From IMG/VR virus record IMGVR_UViG_3300044634_002300, positions 1-28,907 of that record: a stretch of 28,907 nt of DNA. The stretch is one strand, 5' to 3'. The notes beneath the pieces are model-generated. The model saw nothing but the letters and a program-made list of their open reading frames with translations. It did no database searches and was not told where the DNA came from. Shown here piece by piece: positions 1-8,967 of this stretch. This DNA comes from a virus. The first letter of the stretch is position 1; each line of letters starts with the position of its first letter. Both the position numbers and the translations under genes were made by a program.

Positions 1-325
1 GACTTTGTTTAAGGATAAGACTTTCTCCGACGTCTTAGAAGAGATATATAACAACTCAAAAAAGAAGGATAAGCAGATCACCGCTCTAATTGGAGAGCTT
101 AAGCCGCTGGTTGAGAATATCGGTGATGCTACCCTAGTAGTCCCCATGATCGCCAACTACCTAGAGATAGGAGTTAAGAACGATGAGATGTTAGTAAAGA
201 TGCTCACCATAGTTCAGAGAATGGACAATGCTAAGTCATCAGGTGATACAGCAGGATTTGAGTTAGGTGCTGAAGAGCTAGCACAGATTCTAGACCAGGC
301 CAACGCCCTGGCACAGGAGAAGTAA
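1..325 (+). CDS. small helical protein at window edge, probably baseplate/tail accessory
   Basis: About 106-108 residues, function not recognised. The first in-window start codon is TTG at 5. However, base 1 is G and the frame reads xxG-ACT-TTG, so the natural start is probably an ATG whose first two bases lie just outside the window, giving MTLFKDKT. The protein looks mostly alpha-helical and charged, with no Cys, no signal peptide and no membrane segment. Its stop overlaps the next start as TAATG, so it is probably translationally coupled to the hub/spike gene downstream. Its place at the head of a baseplate operon suggests a small tail or baseplate assembly protein. That role is inferred from position only. 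Confidence 0.75.
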   Translation, partial: TLFKDKTFSDVLEEIYNNSKKKDKQITALIGELKPLVENIGDATLVVPMIANYLEIGVKNDEMLVKMLTIVQRMDNAKSSGDTAGFELGAEELAQILDQANALAQEK

Positions 326-1434
326 TGGTTGATACTAGAAATAGCTTAGGCTTATTCGTTAGGTCAGCAAACCCAGCAGTAGCTAGAGGATCTAAACAAG
401 CTTTCCAAGCCGGGAGAGTTGTAAAAGTTAACCTCGATCCAAACTTTCCCGATTTAGTAGGAAGCGTACATTATAAGATTCTCGGAAAAGTAACTGACAA
501 TCTACCCGCCGAGCAGTACCCCATCGCTTTTCCTCTCCAGTCTCATATCAGACACCTGCCGCTAGTTAACGAAATCGTACTTTTAGTTTCAGCAGCATCA
601 AAAAATCTAGATAGTTTAGCTATTAGTAAAACAGTCTACTACTTAGATGTAGTAAATATATGGAACTCTCCTCATTTTACTGGCTTCCCCGAAGACACAT
701 CTTCCGACCCCAAGCTCGGGGAGTACTTTGAGGAAAAAGTAGATATAAATCCAATGCTACCATACGAAGGAGATGTCATACTAGAAGGTAGAAACGGGCA
801 ATCACTTAGACTCTCTCAGACAGTACCTAATCTCACGCCCTGGGGAGGTACAGTGAAAGGAGACCCTATAACCATTCTAAGTAACGGACAGGTAACAACT
901 ACAAACGGGTTTGAGTTTATTACTGAAAATATAAACGAGGATTTCAGTTCAATATATTTAACTTCAACTCAAACAATTCCTTTAGTAGAGAGCAGCATTA
1001 ATAGAAAATCCTACTCTCAAAAACCAACTGAGACTAAAGCCTACAAAGGCAACCAGGTGCTGCTTAGTAGCGGTAGAATTTATCTAAACGCCTCTACTGA
1101 CCACATACTACTATCCTCCCCTCTATCAATAGGACTATCAGGAGATACGATTAACATCGATTCCACTAGTACCACTATTATTGAGGCAAATAAAATTGAG
1201 CTAGGGAAAAACGCTCAAGAACCTGTACTCCTCGGGAGTAGAACTACCGCACTACTTGAAGATCTACTCAATCAACTCTTATCTTTATCAATTGATTTGC
1301 AAGCTGCAATCTCTCTACCAACCGGAGGGCCGATAGTTCAGCTACAGAAAGCAGGAGTTGATATGGCAAGTAAAGTAAGCACGCTGAAAGGGCAGCTTGA
1401 AGGTTTAAAGTCGAAAAAAACCTTTACAAAGTAA
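325..1434 (+). CDS. baseplate hub/spike protein, T4 gp5-like OB-fold without lysozyme domain
   Basis: The protein has 369 residues. The N-terminal ~120 residues look like the OB-fold of T4-type gp5 spike proteins: a beta-rich region with GRVVKVNLD near residue 30, then a conserved HLPLVNEIVLLV stretch near 75-90. Residues ~150-185 carry the segment found in gp5-like proteins of aquatic T4-like phages (GRNGQSLRLSQT, then GDPITILSNGQ). The C-terminal half (about 235-300) is rich in short beta repeats (GRIYLNAS, ILLSSPLSIGLSGDTINID, IELG), consistent with a trimeric beta-helix needle. It ends in a helical, Leu-rich tail. No lysozyme catalytic region like that of T4 gp5 is present. A Shine-Dalgarno-like AGGAGA precedes the ATG, and the start overlaps the previous stop. 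The family is inferred from motifs; I am fairly confident of a hub/spike role. Confidence 0.72.
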   Translation: MVDTRNSLGLFVRSANPAVARGSKQAFQAGRVVKVNLDPNFPDLVGSVHYKILGKVTDNLPAEQYPIAFPLQSHIRHLPLVNEIVLLVSAASKNLDSLAISKTVYYLDVVNIWNSPHFTGFPEDTSSDPKLGEYFEEKVDINPMLPYEGDVILEGRNGQSLRLSQTVPNLTPWGGTVKGDPITILSNGQVTTTNGFEFITENINEDFSSIYLTSTQTIPLVESSINRKSYSQKPTETKAYKGNQVLLSSGRIYLNASTDHILLSSPLSIGLSGDTINIDSTSTTIIEANKIELGKNAQEPVLLGSRTTALLEDLLNQLLSLSIDLQAAISLPTGGPIVQLQKAGVDMASKVSTLKGQLEGLKSKKTFTK

Positions 1435-2198
1435 TGGCACTACAGGGTTTATTTGGAGTACTTCTAAGCCAGCGTGCTAAGCTAGAGCAGACCGTCATCT
1501 CACAGCTCAGTGTTTTATTAGAGCCCTATCAAGAGTTTCTAGATTCTACAAAGGACCCTGAAAGCCTTAGACAATTCTGTCCTACACCAGAACAGCTCCT
1601 GATACTGATAGCAACCAAAGATAACATAGAGAGCTCAGTAATAGCATTACAGCGGAGAGTCACTTCCCTACAGACCATCTTACAGCGAGTGCAGGTAGTT
1701 TTGATAGCTATACCTCCGATTATCGCTATTATAAAAGCCCTACCCACTCCTAATCAGTTTACTACTACAGGCTTTGTTCTCACCCTTGGTGATAGACTGG
1801 AGAAGGTAAAAGAGCTCTCGCAAAAATACCGTGGAGAGGTTGCTGCAGGAACCTTCGTACTATCTACGATTAACAGCACCTTTGCTACGATTCTAGGACT
1901 ATTGCAGAGCTTGGATAGAATAATCGAGATTTGTGCCCCCAACCTTGTTAGTGAAAATGAAGAAATTAGAGCACTCTCTCAATCCCTTAATCAATCCATC
2001 ACCCAGTTTAACAATTCCTACAAAGAGTATAAAATAGAGATAAGGGTAGTTGATAGGCAAGCTGTAGCTCCGCAGCGCTACGCAGTAGCTATCGACCGGT
2101 TAGGGGTAGTGGTGCTAGAGGGTAGACCATCCTTCAGCTCATCAACACAAGTACTTGTAGATGAAATTAAGTTTAGAATTGATCAACTAATTATCTAA
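1434..2198 (+). CDS. helical baseplate-region protein, function unknown
   Basis: The protein has 254 residues and I do not recognise the family. It is mainly alpha-helical, with a hydrophobic stretch near residues 83-102 (VQVVLIAIPPIIAIIKALP) that could be a membrane-like or buried helix. Two coiled segments flank it. The C-terminal ~50 residues are more beta-like (RYAVAIDRLGVVVLEG). The hydrophobic segment could suit a tape-measure chaperone or a membrane-contacting baseplate component, but nothing decides this. The start overlaps the hub gene stop (TAATG), so it belongs to the same translational unit. It ends just before the CTATTTATAA motif. Confidence 0.7.
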   Translation: MALQGLFGVLLSQRAKLEQTVISQLSVLLEPYQEFLDSTKDPESLRQFCPTPEQLLILIATKDNIESSVIALQRRVTSLQTILQRVQVVLIAIPPIIAIIKALPTPNQFTTTGFVLTLGDRLEKVKELSQKYRGEVAAGTFVLSTINSTFATILGLLQSLDRIIEICAPNLVSENEEIRALSQSLNQSITQFNNSYKEYKIEIRVVDRQAVAPQRYAVAIDRLGVVVLEGRPSFSSSTQVLVDEIKFRIDQLII

Positions 2199-2200
2199 AT

Positions 2201-2212
2201 CTATTTATAATT
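2201..2212 (+). promoter_or_regulatory. CTATTTATAATT intergenic motif, candidate late promoter-like element
   Basis: The short gap between a stop at 2198 and the ATG at 2213 is almost filled by CTATTTATAA. The same core appears upstream of other genes at 16513, 21497 and 25914, and as ATATTTATTA at 10872. T4 late promoters use TATAAATA; the core here is its reverse complement, read on the coding strand. It lies only 12 bases from the ATG, so a transcript starting downstream would have almost no leader. A processing or ribosome-access role is therefore also possible. Confidence 0.4.
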
Positions 2213-2686
2213 ATGAAAGCCAGTGAATTTAAAGAAATAATTAAAGAGGCAGTAAGAGAAGCTATTCAAGAGGAGTTAAAAACCATCCTCTCTGAAGCAG
2301 TGCATACCCCTAAGTCCTCAGTCTCTAGTCCTGCTTTTGAAAGCGTTTACCAAGCACCCAAGCAGCAACCCTTGCAGTTTACAAGCGGTAATCCGCTTAT
2401 GGAAGCACTTAATATGACAAGCAGAGCCATGACTTCTGAAGACTACCAGAGCGGTAATACTCAGTCACCGAGCACCGTTAGAGCTAATATGTCTGAGGTG
2501 TTTGCAGGTAGTTCTTACTCCGCCAAACCGACTTACAAACCAGTCTCTGAAGACCCCAGGGCAGTAGCATCAGCAATCGCTGCAGCACCTAAAGTAGGAT
2601 TAGATCTCTCTCAGTTGGGTTTTGTTAACAAAGCAGCCGCTATCGTAAAGCTAGCTGATAAGAAGAGCCAACCATATGGCTTTTAA
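2213..2686 (+). CDS. small protein with CTS-like amphipathic N-terminus, next to gp25
   Basis: The protein has 157 residues and no known family. The first ~30 residues form a charged amphipathic helix (MKASEFKEIIKEAVREA, then LKTILSEAV). It contains I10-K-E12|A13 and L26-S-E28|A29, both fitting the (L/I)xE cleavage rule of T4-type prohead proteases. The middle (35-110) is low complexity, rich in Ser, Pro, Gln and Thr and probably unstructured. The C-terminus (about 118-150) is a more ordered helical part (AVASAIAAAPKVGLDLSQLG). It overlaps the gp25-like gene by 11 bases. It could be an internal or scaffold-associated protein or a baseplate adaptor; the N-terminus is what links it to the cargo genes after 14212. 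Confidence 0.7.
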   Translation: MKASEFKEIIKEAVREAIQEELKTILSEAVHTPKSSVSSPAFESVYQAPKQQPLQFTSGNPLMEALNMTSRAMTSEDYQSGNTQSPSTVRANMSEVFAGSSYSAKPTYKPVSEDPRAVASAIAAAPKVGLDLSQLGFVNKAAAIVKLADKKSQPYGF

Positions 2687-3086
2687 CGTACGTAGGATTA
2701 ACCCACTCGATCTACAGCCTAGAAAAGCTGTAGGAGTAGCTCTCCCCTTCCAGGGCAGAGCTGTTTTTAATTCTACCTACACCACTAAAGATGCCACCAG
2801 GACAAATTTAATAAATTTCTTTTTAACAGGGCAGAATGAGAGAGTTTTTAATCCTAGATTTGGATCTGGAATTAGAAATTTACTTTTTGAAAACTTAACT
2901 CAAGAGAGTATTGATATTGTTACCGAGAATATTACGCAAGGCTTGCAGATATATTTCCCGCAGGTCGAGATAAGGAATTTGCAATTAGTTCCAATTTACG
3001 ATGAAAACCTTGTAAACTTTGAGCTAAAATACGGTATTAGAGAGACGGGAATAACTGACGAGCTTACAATAAATTTTGAACTATAA
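2676..3086 (+). CDS. gp25: baseplate wedge protein, T4 gp25-like
   Basis: The protein has 136 residues, the usual size for gp25-like wedge proteins, which form part of the contractile tail baseplate wedge with gp6 and gp53 in T4 (established knowledge). The family hallmarks are visible: an N-terminal strand, a helix starting near TNLINFFLTGQNERVFNPRFG, the conserved FGSGIRNLLFE element (about residues 62-72), a helix (ESIDIVTENITQGLQIYFP), and the closing beta strands ending in LTINFEL. It lies directly upstream of the gp6-like gene with a TAATG overlap, the typical order in aquatic T4-like phages. Confidence 0.88.
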   Translation: MAFNVRRINPLDLQPRKAVGVALPFQGRAVFNSTYTTKDATRTNLINFFLTGQNERVFNPRFGSGIRNLLFENLTQESIDIVTENITQGLQIYFPQVEIRNLQLVPIYDENLVNFELKYGIRETGITDELTINFEL

Positions 3087-4915
3087 TGGCAGAGGAAAGA
3101 GACATAAAGTACATTAACAAGTCGTTTAGTAGCTTCAAACAAGAGCTAATAAACTACACTAAGAATTACTTCCCAGACACATACAACGATTTCTCACCAA
3201 CTTCGCCCGGTACGATGTTTATAGAGATGGCTGCATACGTAGGAGATGTACTAGCCTTCTACCAAGACACCCAGCTACAAGAAACCTACCTACAGTACGC
3301 CCAGGAAAGTAAGAACCTTTACGCACTCGCATATGCGATGGGATACCGTCCAAAAGTAAGCACAGCATCACAAGTGATTCTAGATGTTTACCAAACTGTA
3401 CCTGCTAAACTAGTAGGAGGCCAGCAAGTACCTAATTACGACCAAGCTCTAACAGTTCTAGGCAACACACAACTTCAGTCAACTACAGGGTCTCCTGTAA
3501 AGTTTTTAATTGAGGATACAGTAAACTTCGGATTTTCAAGCTCCTACGATCCAACTGAAGTTAGTATCGACTCATCAACCGGCAATACGATTAATCTTTT
3601 TCTACTAAAAAAACAAGTAAAAGCTATCTCTGCAGAAGTAAAGACCCTAACCCTGCCAGTAGGTGCACCTGAGAAGTTTAAGACTGTAAATATAACTGAT
3701 GATAATATCTTAGGTGTTTTAGACATCGTGGAGACCGGGAATACCAGATGGTACGAAGTACCTTATCTAGGTCAAGATACTACATTTGTAGAGCAGACGA
3801 ATCTAAGTTCCGACGCCAGCACCACACCCTACAGCTTGCAGGTACAAAAAGTACCTCGAAGATTTGTTACCAGGTTTACATCTACAGGCACTCTTCAGGT
3901 ACAGTTCGGAGCAGGTACATCAGGACAGAGCGACTCCATAATAACACCAGACCCTACCAATGTAGGCTTAGGAGACCAGATTATAGGTGTGTCAAAAATC
4001 GACACCGCCTATGACCCCTCCAACTTTATGTATACTGGAGCTTACGGATTAGCACCCGCAAACACAACTCTCACCATCAGATATCTTACAGGCGGTGGTG
4101 TTGAAGCTAACGTACCTTCAGATACCATCACAACTATACTAGCCTCCTCAGTAACAGCAACTGTGACAGGTTCAGCAAATAGTCTACTTTTTACAAATCC
4201 TAATCCTGCAGACGGTGGTAGGGATGGAGATACTTCTGAAGAAATCAGGCAGAACTCACTTAGAAGTTTTAACGAACAGTTAAGAACAGTAACAAGAGAT
4301 GACTATGCTGTCCGCGCTCTTTCAATGCCTCCTAAATTTGGTACAGTAGCTAAAACTTATGTAACACAAGATCAGCTAACGAGTAGTAATTCTACGACTG
4401 ATAGCATAATTGATAGTAATCCTCTCTCCCTATCTCTTTATATCCTATCATACGATGGGAATAAAAAACTCGCTACATCTAGCGCTACCTTAAAGTCCAA
4501 TTTAAAGACTTACTTAGGGCAGTATAAGATGATTACGGATGCAGTTAATATAAAAGATGCTTTTATAGTGAATATAGGAATTACTTACGAGATTATAGTA
4601 TTACCTAATTTTGCAGGAAGAGATGTGCTATTTAACTGCACCAAAGTTCTTAAAGATTTTTTTGCAATAGAAAAATGGAATATTAACCAAAGCATCAACC
4701 TATCTAGTCTCTTCCCGCTACTAGACAGAGTCAAAGGAGTCCAAACAGTTCAGAGTATACAAGTCACTAACAAGGTTGGAGGTAGCTACTCTCAGTACGG
4801 ATACGATATCAAAGGAGCAACCAGAAACAATACCGTTTATCCTTCCTACGACCCCTGTATCTTTGAAGTAAAATTCCCAGACACGGATATAATCGGACGA
4901 GTAACAACACTATAA
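3086..4915 (+). CDS. gp6: baseplate wedge protein, T4 gp6 / Baseplate_J-like
   Basis: The protein has 609 residues. The N-terminus (about 10-95) matches gp6/J-type wedge proteins: FKQELINYTKNYFPDTYNDF, then SPGTMFIEMAAYVGDVLAFYQD, then a YALAYAMGYRP element. The middle part is beta-rich. Around residues 375-415 comes the Baseplate_J signature (GGRDGDTSEEIRQNSLRSF, then RTVTRDDYAVRAL), followed by a C-terminal helical/beta domain. In T4, gp6 dimers link neighbouring wedges into the inner baseplate ring. It sits directly after gp25 and one base before the next gene, so it is part of the baseplate operon. It is close in length to T4 gp6. Confidence 0.88.
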   Translation: MAEERDIKYINKSFSSFKQELINYTKNYFPDTYNDFSPTSPGTMFIEMAAYVGDVLAFYQDTQLQETYLQYAQESKNLYALAYAMGYRPKVSTASQVILDVYQTVPAKLVGGQQVPNYDQALTVLGNTQLQSTTGSPVKFLIEDTVNFGFSSSYDPTEVSIDSSTGNTINLFLLKKQVKAISAEVKTLTLPVGAPEKFKTVNITDDNILGVLDIVETGNTRWYEVPYLGQDTTFVEQTNLSSDASTTPYSLQVQKVPRRFVTRFTSTGTLQVQFGAGTSGQSDSIITPDPTNVGLGDQIIGVSKIDTAYDPSNFMYTGAYGLAPANTTLTIRYLTGGGVEANVPSDTITTILASSVTATVTGSANSLLFTNPNPADGGRDGDTSEEIRQNSLRSFNEQLRTVTRDDYAVRALSMPPKFGTVAKTYVTQDQLTSSNSTTDSIIDSNPLSLSLYILSYDGNKKLATSSATLKSNLKTYLGQYKMITDAVNIKDAFIVNIGITYEIIVLPNFAGRDVLFNCTKVLKDFFAIEKWNINQSINLSSLFPLLDRVKGVQTVQSIQVTNKVGGSYSQYGYDIKGATRNNTVYPSYDPCIFEVKFPDTDIIGRVTTL

Positions 4916-4916
4916 G

Positions 4917-6062
4917 ATGTCAATTTATAAAATTTTCCCCGAAAAGACAGCAACTCTCTACTCCCAGTATCCGGAAATGAACACCGGTAGGGATGAGATT
5001 TTAGAGTTAGGTTCCTACTCCGTAGGCACAGATTCTTTCGTAAATAGAGCTCTTATACAGTTTGATTTATCTGAAATAACTGAAGTACTAGAGACATTTA
5101 TCTCTTCTTCAACCCGGCCAGCTACAAGCTTTAGCGCCTCACTAAGGCTCTCTTTAGCAAGCGCAAACGAAGTCCCTGACTCTTACACAGTTGAAGCATA
5201 TCCAGTGTACGTTCCCGGTGCAACACTCACAACCTGGGTAGCAGGAAACGGAAAATACAACGATACACCCAAGAATTCTAGCGGAGTTTCATGGGTATTT
5301 ACTCAATCATCAGGGTCAAACAACTGGACTTCTGATAGTATAGCTGGAGAAACTGTTACCTCTTACTCCAGCAGTGAACCCGGCGGTGGTGCATGGTACA
5401 CAGATACACCCGGGTATGTTTTTAATATGTACCAGTCTCATACTGTAAATTCAACTCACGACTTAAACATTAACGTCACCGAAGGAGTAAAAGCACAGTA
5501 TGACGGTAGTATAGACAACGCCGGTTTTTTACTTAAAATCTCTGGCAGTGCTGAGTTTGCAGCCTACAGTAATAACCGTCAACTCTTCCTACGGTACTTC
5601 TCCCACTTAACCCACACCATCTACCCACCCTGCCTTGAAATTAAATGGGATGACTCCCAGTACCTATCAGGACTTACCACCATCACTGATCCTAACGCTA
5701 GCATTAAGCTAAAAAATAACAGAGGAGAATATGCTGACCAAGGTAGACAGAGATTTGAACTTAACGTAAGACCTAAATACCCAGCTAGAACGTTTGCAAC
5801 TTCATCAAGCTACCTAACTAATTTTAGACTGCCCGCCACCTCCTACTGGGGGTTAAGAGACGAGAACACCCACGAAATGGTGGTTGACTTTGACACCCTA
5901 TTTACAAAGATTAGCACTAGTACCTCTAGCAGCTACTTTGATATTCATATGGGAGGCCTAGAGCCTGAAAGGCACTACAGAGTCCTTATCAAGACTGAGA
6001 TCGGAGGATCAACTACTATCGTGGATGAAGGTCAAGTATTCAAAATTGTAAGAAATGGCTGA
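4917..6062 (+). CDS. DNRLRE-like beta-sandwich baseplate/adhesion protein
   Basis: The protein has 381 residues. The N-terminal ~240 residues resemble DNRLRE-type domains found in surface and adhesion proteins: IYKIFPEKTATLYSQYPEMN, an ELG segment, then RALIQFDLSEI, a WV..G.Y near 100, and finally FFSHL-like then PPCLEIKWDD. The C-terminal ~140 residues (LKNNRGEYADQGRQRFELNV onward) look like a second beta domain, ending with RHYRVLIKTE and a short tail. Ser, Thr, Tyr and Asn are abundant, typical of extracellular phage proteins. It follows gp6 after one base and overlaps the next gene by eight. I infer a peripheral baseplate or host-contact protein in the place where T4 has gp7/gp8. The domain call is by eye. 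Confidence 0.68.
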   Translation: MSIYKIFPEKTATLYSQYPEMNTGRDEILELGSYSVGTDSFVNRALIQFDLSEITEVLETFISSSTRPATSFSASLRLSLASANEVPDSYTVEAYPVYVPGATLTTWVAGNGKYNDTPKNSSGVSWVFTQSSGSNNWTSDSIAGETVTSYSSSEPGGGAWYTDTPGYVFNMYQSHTVNSTHDLNINVTEGVKAQYDGSIDNAGFLLKISGSAEFAAYSNNRQLFLRYFSHLTHTIYPPCLEIKWDDSQYLSGLTTITDPNASIKLKNNRGEYADQGRQRFELNVRPKYPARTFATSSSYLTNFRLPATSYWGLRDENTHEMVVDFDTLFTKISTSTSSSYFDIHMGGLEPERHYRVLIKTEIGGSTTIVDEGQVFKIVRNG

Positions 6063-6408
6063 AGAAATACGTTTAAGTAGGACTGTTCTAGATCGCAATA
6101 AATTTAACGCAGTCGTTGACAGGTCTTTCAAAACCTTTGTAGAACCGGTTCCTGAACAGGATCCAGACACAATACAAGAACTGTTTAGACTTTACGATAA
6201 GTTATTCTTTACTATTCCCATAAGGGGAGAAACCAACTCCCACGAACACCTAGTAAAGAGAAGCTCAGAAGTATATTCTTCTGAGGATAAGTCAGCTGAA
6301 ATTCAACCCTTACTAGACGAGATCGCACAACTCCGTCAAGAGCTTTTAGAAAGTAGTACTGAAATAGTAAAACTTAGTGCACAGGCAGTTCAACAATCAG
6401 AAGTCTAA
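6055..6408 (+). CDS. small coiled-coil baseplate-region protein
   Basis: The protein has 117 residues and no recognised family. The N-terminal half contains an extended stretch (VPEQDPDTIQELFRLYDKLF). The last ~40 residues form a likely coiled coil (LLDEIAQLRQELLESSTEI). The start overlaps the DNRLRE-like gene by eight bases, and the stop overlaps the next start (TAATG). Its place between two large baseplate proteins suggests a linker or oligomerisation subunit, which is inference. Confidence 0.72.
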   Translation: MAEEIRLSRTVLDRNKFNAVVDRSFKTFVEPVPEQDPDTIQELFRLYDKLFFTIPIRGETNSHEHLVKRSSEVYSSEDKSAEIQPLLDEIAQLRQELLESSTEIVKLSAQAVQQSEV

Positions 6409-8954
6409 TGGCAGAAACTACATACATATTAACTGAAGAAGTTCCAAATGTAGAAGGAATTAACAGCTACTCAGCCGAAGATACAGGGTTAGTAGATCAG
6501 TATATTATTAATTCTGAGTTTAACTCTACAACTGACCTTATCGAGCTATCGATATACGCTCAAGACAACACTTTACTTCAGTTAATTCCAAACTACACCG
6601 GATACAAGGAGCTAGGTAACTCGGCAAGCGCGGGCAAGGAAGGAACTAGCGTTCTCTATATTGACCCTATTCAAGATAGTCAAACTCTAGGCTACAATCA
6701 AGGAGGAGTCTCTCTACTGTACAACTTCTTAAGGAATATCTCAGACGTAAGCTTATTCATTTCAGAAATTTCTCCCGATAGAACGGAAATAAAAGCTAAG
6801 ACTTTAGAAGAAGTCCCTGAGCTGCTGCTTGCTATAGCTGAACTTCAAAGAGAGTTAAATACATCAACCTACTTCTACGATTTTAGGTTAAATTTTTTAA
6901 ACGGTACCCTTTTAATAGGGATAAATGTAAACGTAGATAGCGATAGAAATATCGTAATAAAGCTTTACGAACCCCTACCGGCTGCAATTAACACCAAAGT
7001 AAACTTTAGATTAGTAGAAGTAGTAAGCGATAGTGTAAATTACAGTATTGAAGCTGTAACACAGCCGGATGCGGAAGTATTCCCCATTCTGAGAGGCCCT
7101 AACTTCACATCAGAACTCGACGGACAGTCAGCTCAACCAACTGAATTTCTAGACTACAATCAGCTATATCTCTTCCCAGTCACCAGCAGCTACTATAGGT
7201 TACTAAATCAAGTAAGTCAGAGCGGAGCCGAAATAAATATTGACTACGCTGATTACAGTAACTTTGTTCATTTCTCCTCAGCTCAAGAGAGGTTAAACAA
7301 TTTCGCACATAAACTCGAATTAATACAGACCTACAACAGCGCATCTAACGCAATCAGTACAGCACTTAGTACAACCGCATCCCTAGCCTCTTCTACAAGC
7401 GTAACGTTTTATCAAAACTTAGTTAAGGGTGTAATAGAGAAATTTGATGGGTACGATAACTATCTATTTTTTGAAAGCTCTAGCTCTACTTGGCCAAAAT
7501 CAGGAAGTGCCTTACCGTACGTAAACCTGCCGGTTGGTAACGCTACGGCAGTTAACTGGTATAACTCACAGTCACTAGTCGCCTCACTTTATGATGAGGT
7601 AAATCAGAGTAGCCTAGTCTACACGGTTCCTGAGTTTATCAGACAGGACACTTCTAATGCTCCGTATTCATTGTTCCTAAACATGCTAGGTCAGCATTTT
7701 GACAGCTTGTGGGTATATGCTAGAGCTGTAACCGATAAGTACAATGCTGACAATAGAATAGACTACGGGATATCAAAAGACTTAATAGGGGAGGTTCTGA
7801 AGAGTTTTGGAGTTAAACTTTATAGCTCAAATTTTTCAATCGCTAATCTAAGCTCGCTGTTCTTAGGTGAGTTTTACGATAGCGGATCCGAGCAGATAAG
7901 TTCATTTGTAACTGCATCAAACCTACCCACACCTGATAGAGATTTACTTGCAGAGACTTACAAAAGAATCTACCACAACTTACCTTACCTTATCAAGTCC
8001 AAGGGTACTGAAAGAGGTTTAAGAGCTCTTATTAACTGTTTCGGTATTCCAAGTGGATCGCTTCAAGTAAGAACTTACGGAGGTGTGAATACTTTAACTC
8101 CTACTCCTTATTTCGGACCTACTGCACTAACCGGGAGTAATATCAGACTAGACAACACCGGAAGCATCACCTCAGGAAACACTCTATCGTACTATTCTAC
8201 AATTCAGCAAAACAATAAGAAGTACACTCAAGATCTAAACATCGTAGAGGTAGGATTCTCTCCTGCTTACAATTTAGATAATTTTATAAGCAGCAGTATA
8301 ACTTCGAGCTTTGATTTAGATCAATACATTGGTGATCCCAGGTACCTGTACCAGTCCGGATACAGCAACGATACGTACGGAAATTTAAACAGAGTAGCAG
8401 AAACAATACTCTCAGGCTCTTCAGCCTACGACGTACGCGACTTTGTGAGGTTAATAAAATTCTTCGATAATCAACTTTTTAAGATGGTTAAAGATTTTGT
8501 ACCTGCCCGGGATATCACATCTTCGGGGATAATTATAAAACCTCACATCTTAAATAGAAGCAAGGTAAAGTCCGTACAATCCTCGGGAACAAGACCTGAA
8601 TACACAAGCTCAATTGATACCGCCTTTATAACCGGATCAAACGGAGGAGTGTTAGCCGACTATAGCACCGCCCACAGTCAAAGCCTACGAAGTCCATCAG
8701 GACCGGTGATTAAAATCTTCAATGCTAACGAAGAGACTATCAACGGTGAATTAGGGGGATCAAATTTAAGATTATATACCGGCAGTCTAAATGTTAATAA
8801 TCCATTTAAAAAGATGGAACAGCCCCTTTTAACTTTTGACGTCATTAATACAACCGACGCAACATCACTGGCTGGCAGTATTCCAGCCGGAGATATTTAT
8901 ATCTGGATACAAGAAGGTGTATACTTTGTTGACACCCCTGTAGCATCGTCATAA
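6408..8954 (+). CDS. large baseplate/tail protein, possible tail protein I-like region
   Basis: The protein has 848 residues. The N-terminal ~200 residues are beta-rich. The middle contains long helical and Ser-rich parts. Residues about 520-560 hold a segment familiar from large phage tail proteins (ETYKRIYHNLPYLIKSKGTE, then RGLRALINCFGIPSG), resembling the tail-protein-I type region that joins the baseplate wedge to fibres. After it comes YGG, a beta-rich region, then a helical FVRLIKFFDNQLFKMVKDFVP motif near 690. The C-terminus is low complexity, Ser/Thr/Gly-rich and beta-like. It begins at a TAATG overlap. I infer a baseplate wedge or fibre-attachment protein; the exact T4 counterpart cannot be named. 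Confidence 0.7.
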   Translation: MAETTYILTEEVPNVEGINSYSAEDTGLVDQYIINSEFNSTTDLIELSIYAQDNTLLQLIPNYTGYKELGNSASAGKEGTSVLYIDPIQDSQTLGYNQGGVSLLYNFLRNISDVSLFISEISPDRTEIKAKTLEEVPELLLAIAELQRELNTSTYFYDFRLNFLNGTLLIGINVNVDSDRNIVIKLYEPLPAAINTKVNFRLVEVVSDSVNYSIEAVTQPDAEVFPILRGPNFTSELDGQSAQPTEFLDYNQLYLFPVTSSYYRLLNQVSQSGAEINIDYADYSNFVHFSSAQERLNNFAHKLELIQTYNSASNAISTALSTTASLASSTSVTFYQNLVKGVIEKFDGYDNYLFFESSSSTWPKSGSALPYVNLPVGNATAVNWYNSQSLVASLYDEVNQSSLVYTVPEFIRQDTSNAPYSLFLNMLGQHFDSLWVYARAVTDKYNADNRIDYGISKDLIGEVLKSFGVKLYSSNFSIANLSSLFLGEFYDSGSEQISSFVTASNLPTPDRDLLAETYKRIYHNLPYLIKSKGTERGLRALINCFGIPSGSLQVRTYGGVNTLTPTPYFGPTALTGSNIRLDNTGSITSGNTLSYYSTIQQNNKKYTQDLNIVEVGFSPAYNLDNFISSSITSSFDLDQYIGDPRYLYQSGYSNDTYGNLNRVAETILSGSSAYDVRDFVRLIKFFDNQLFKMVKDFVPARDITSSGIIIKPHILNRSKVKSVQSSGTRPEYTSSIDTAFITGSNGGVLADYSTAHSQSLRSPSGPVIKIFNANEETINGELGGSNLRLYTGSLNVNNPFKKMEQPLLTFDVINTTDATSLAGSIPAGDIYIWIQEGVYFVDTPVASS

Positions 8955-8967
8955 AAAGTAAACATAA

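Noticed and set aside
3748-4014. 88-codon + strand open frame within the gp6-like gene
   Set aside because: It is a frame shadow: Arg/Ser/Tyr-rich, without motif, inside a clear Baseplate_J-like gene.
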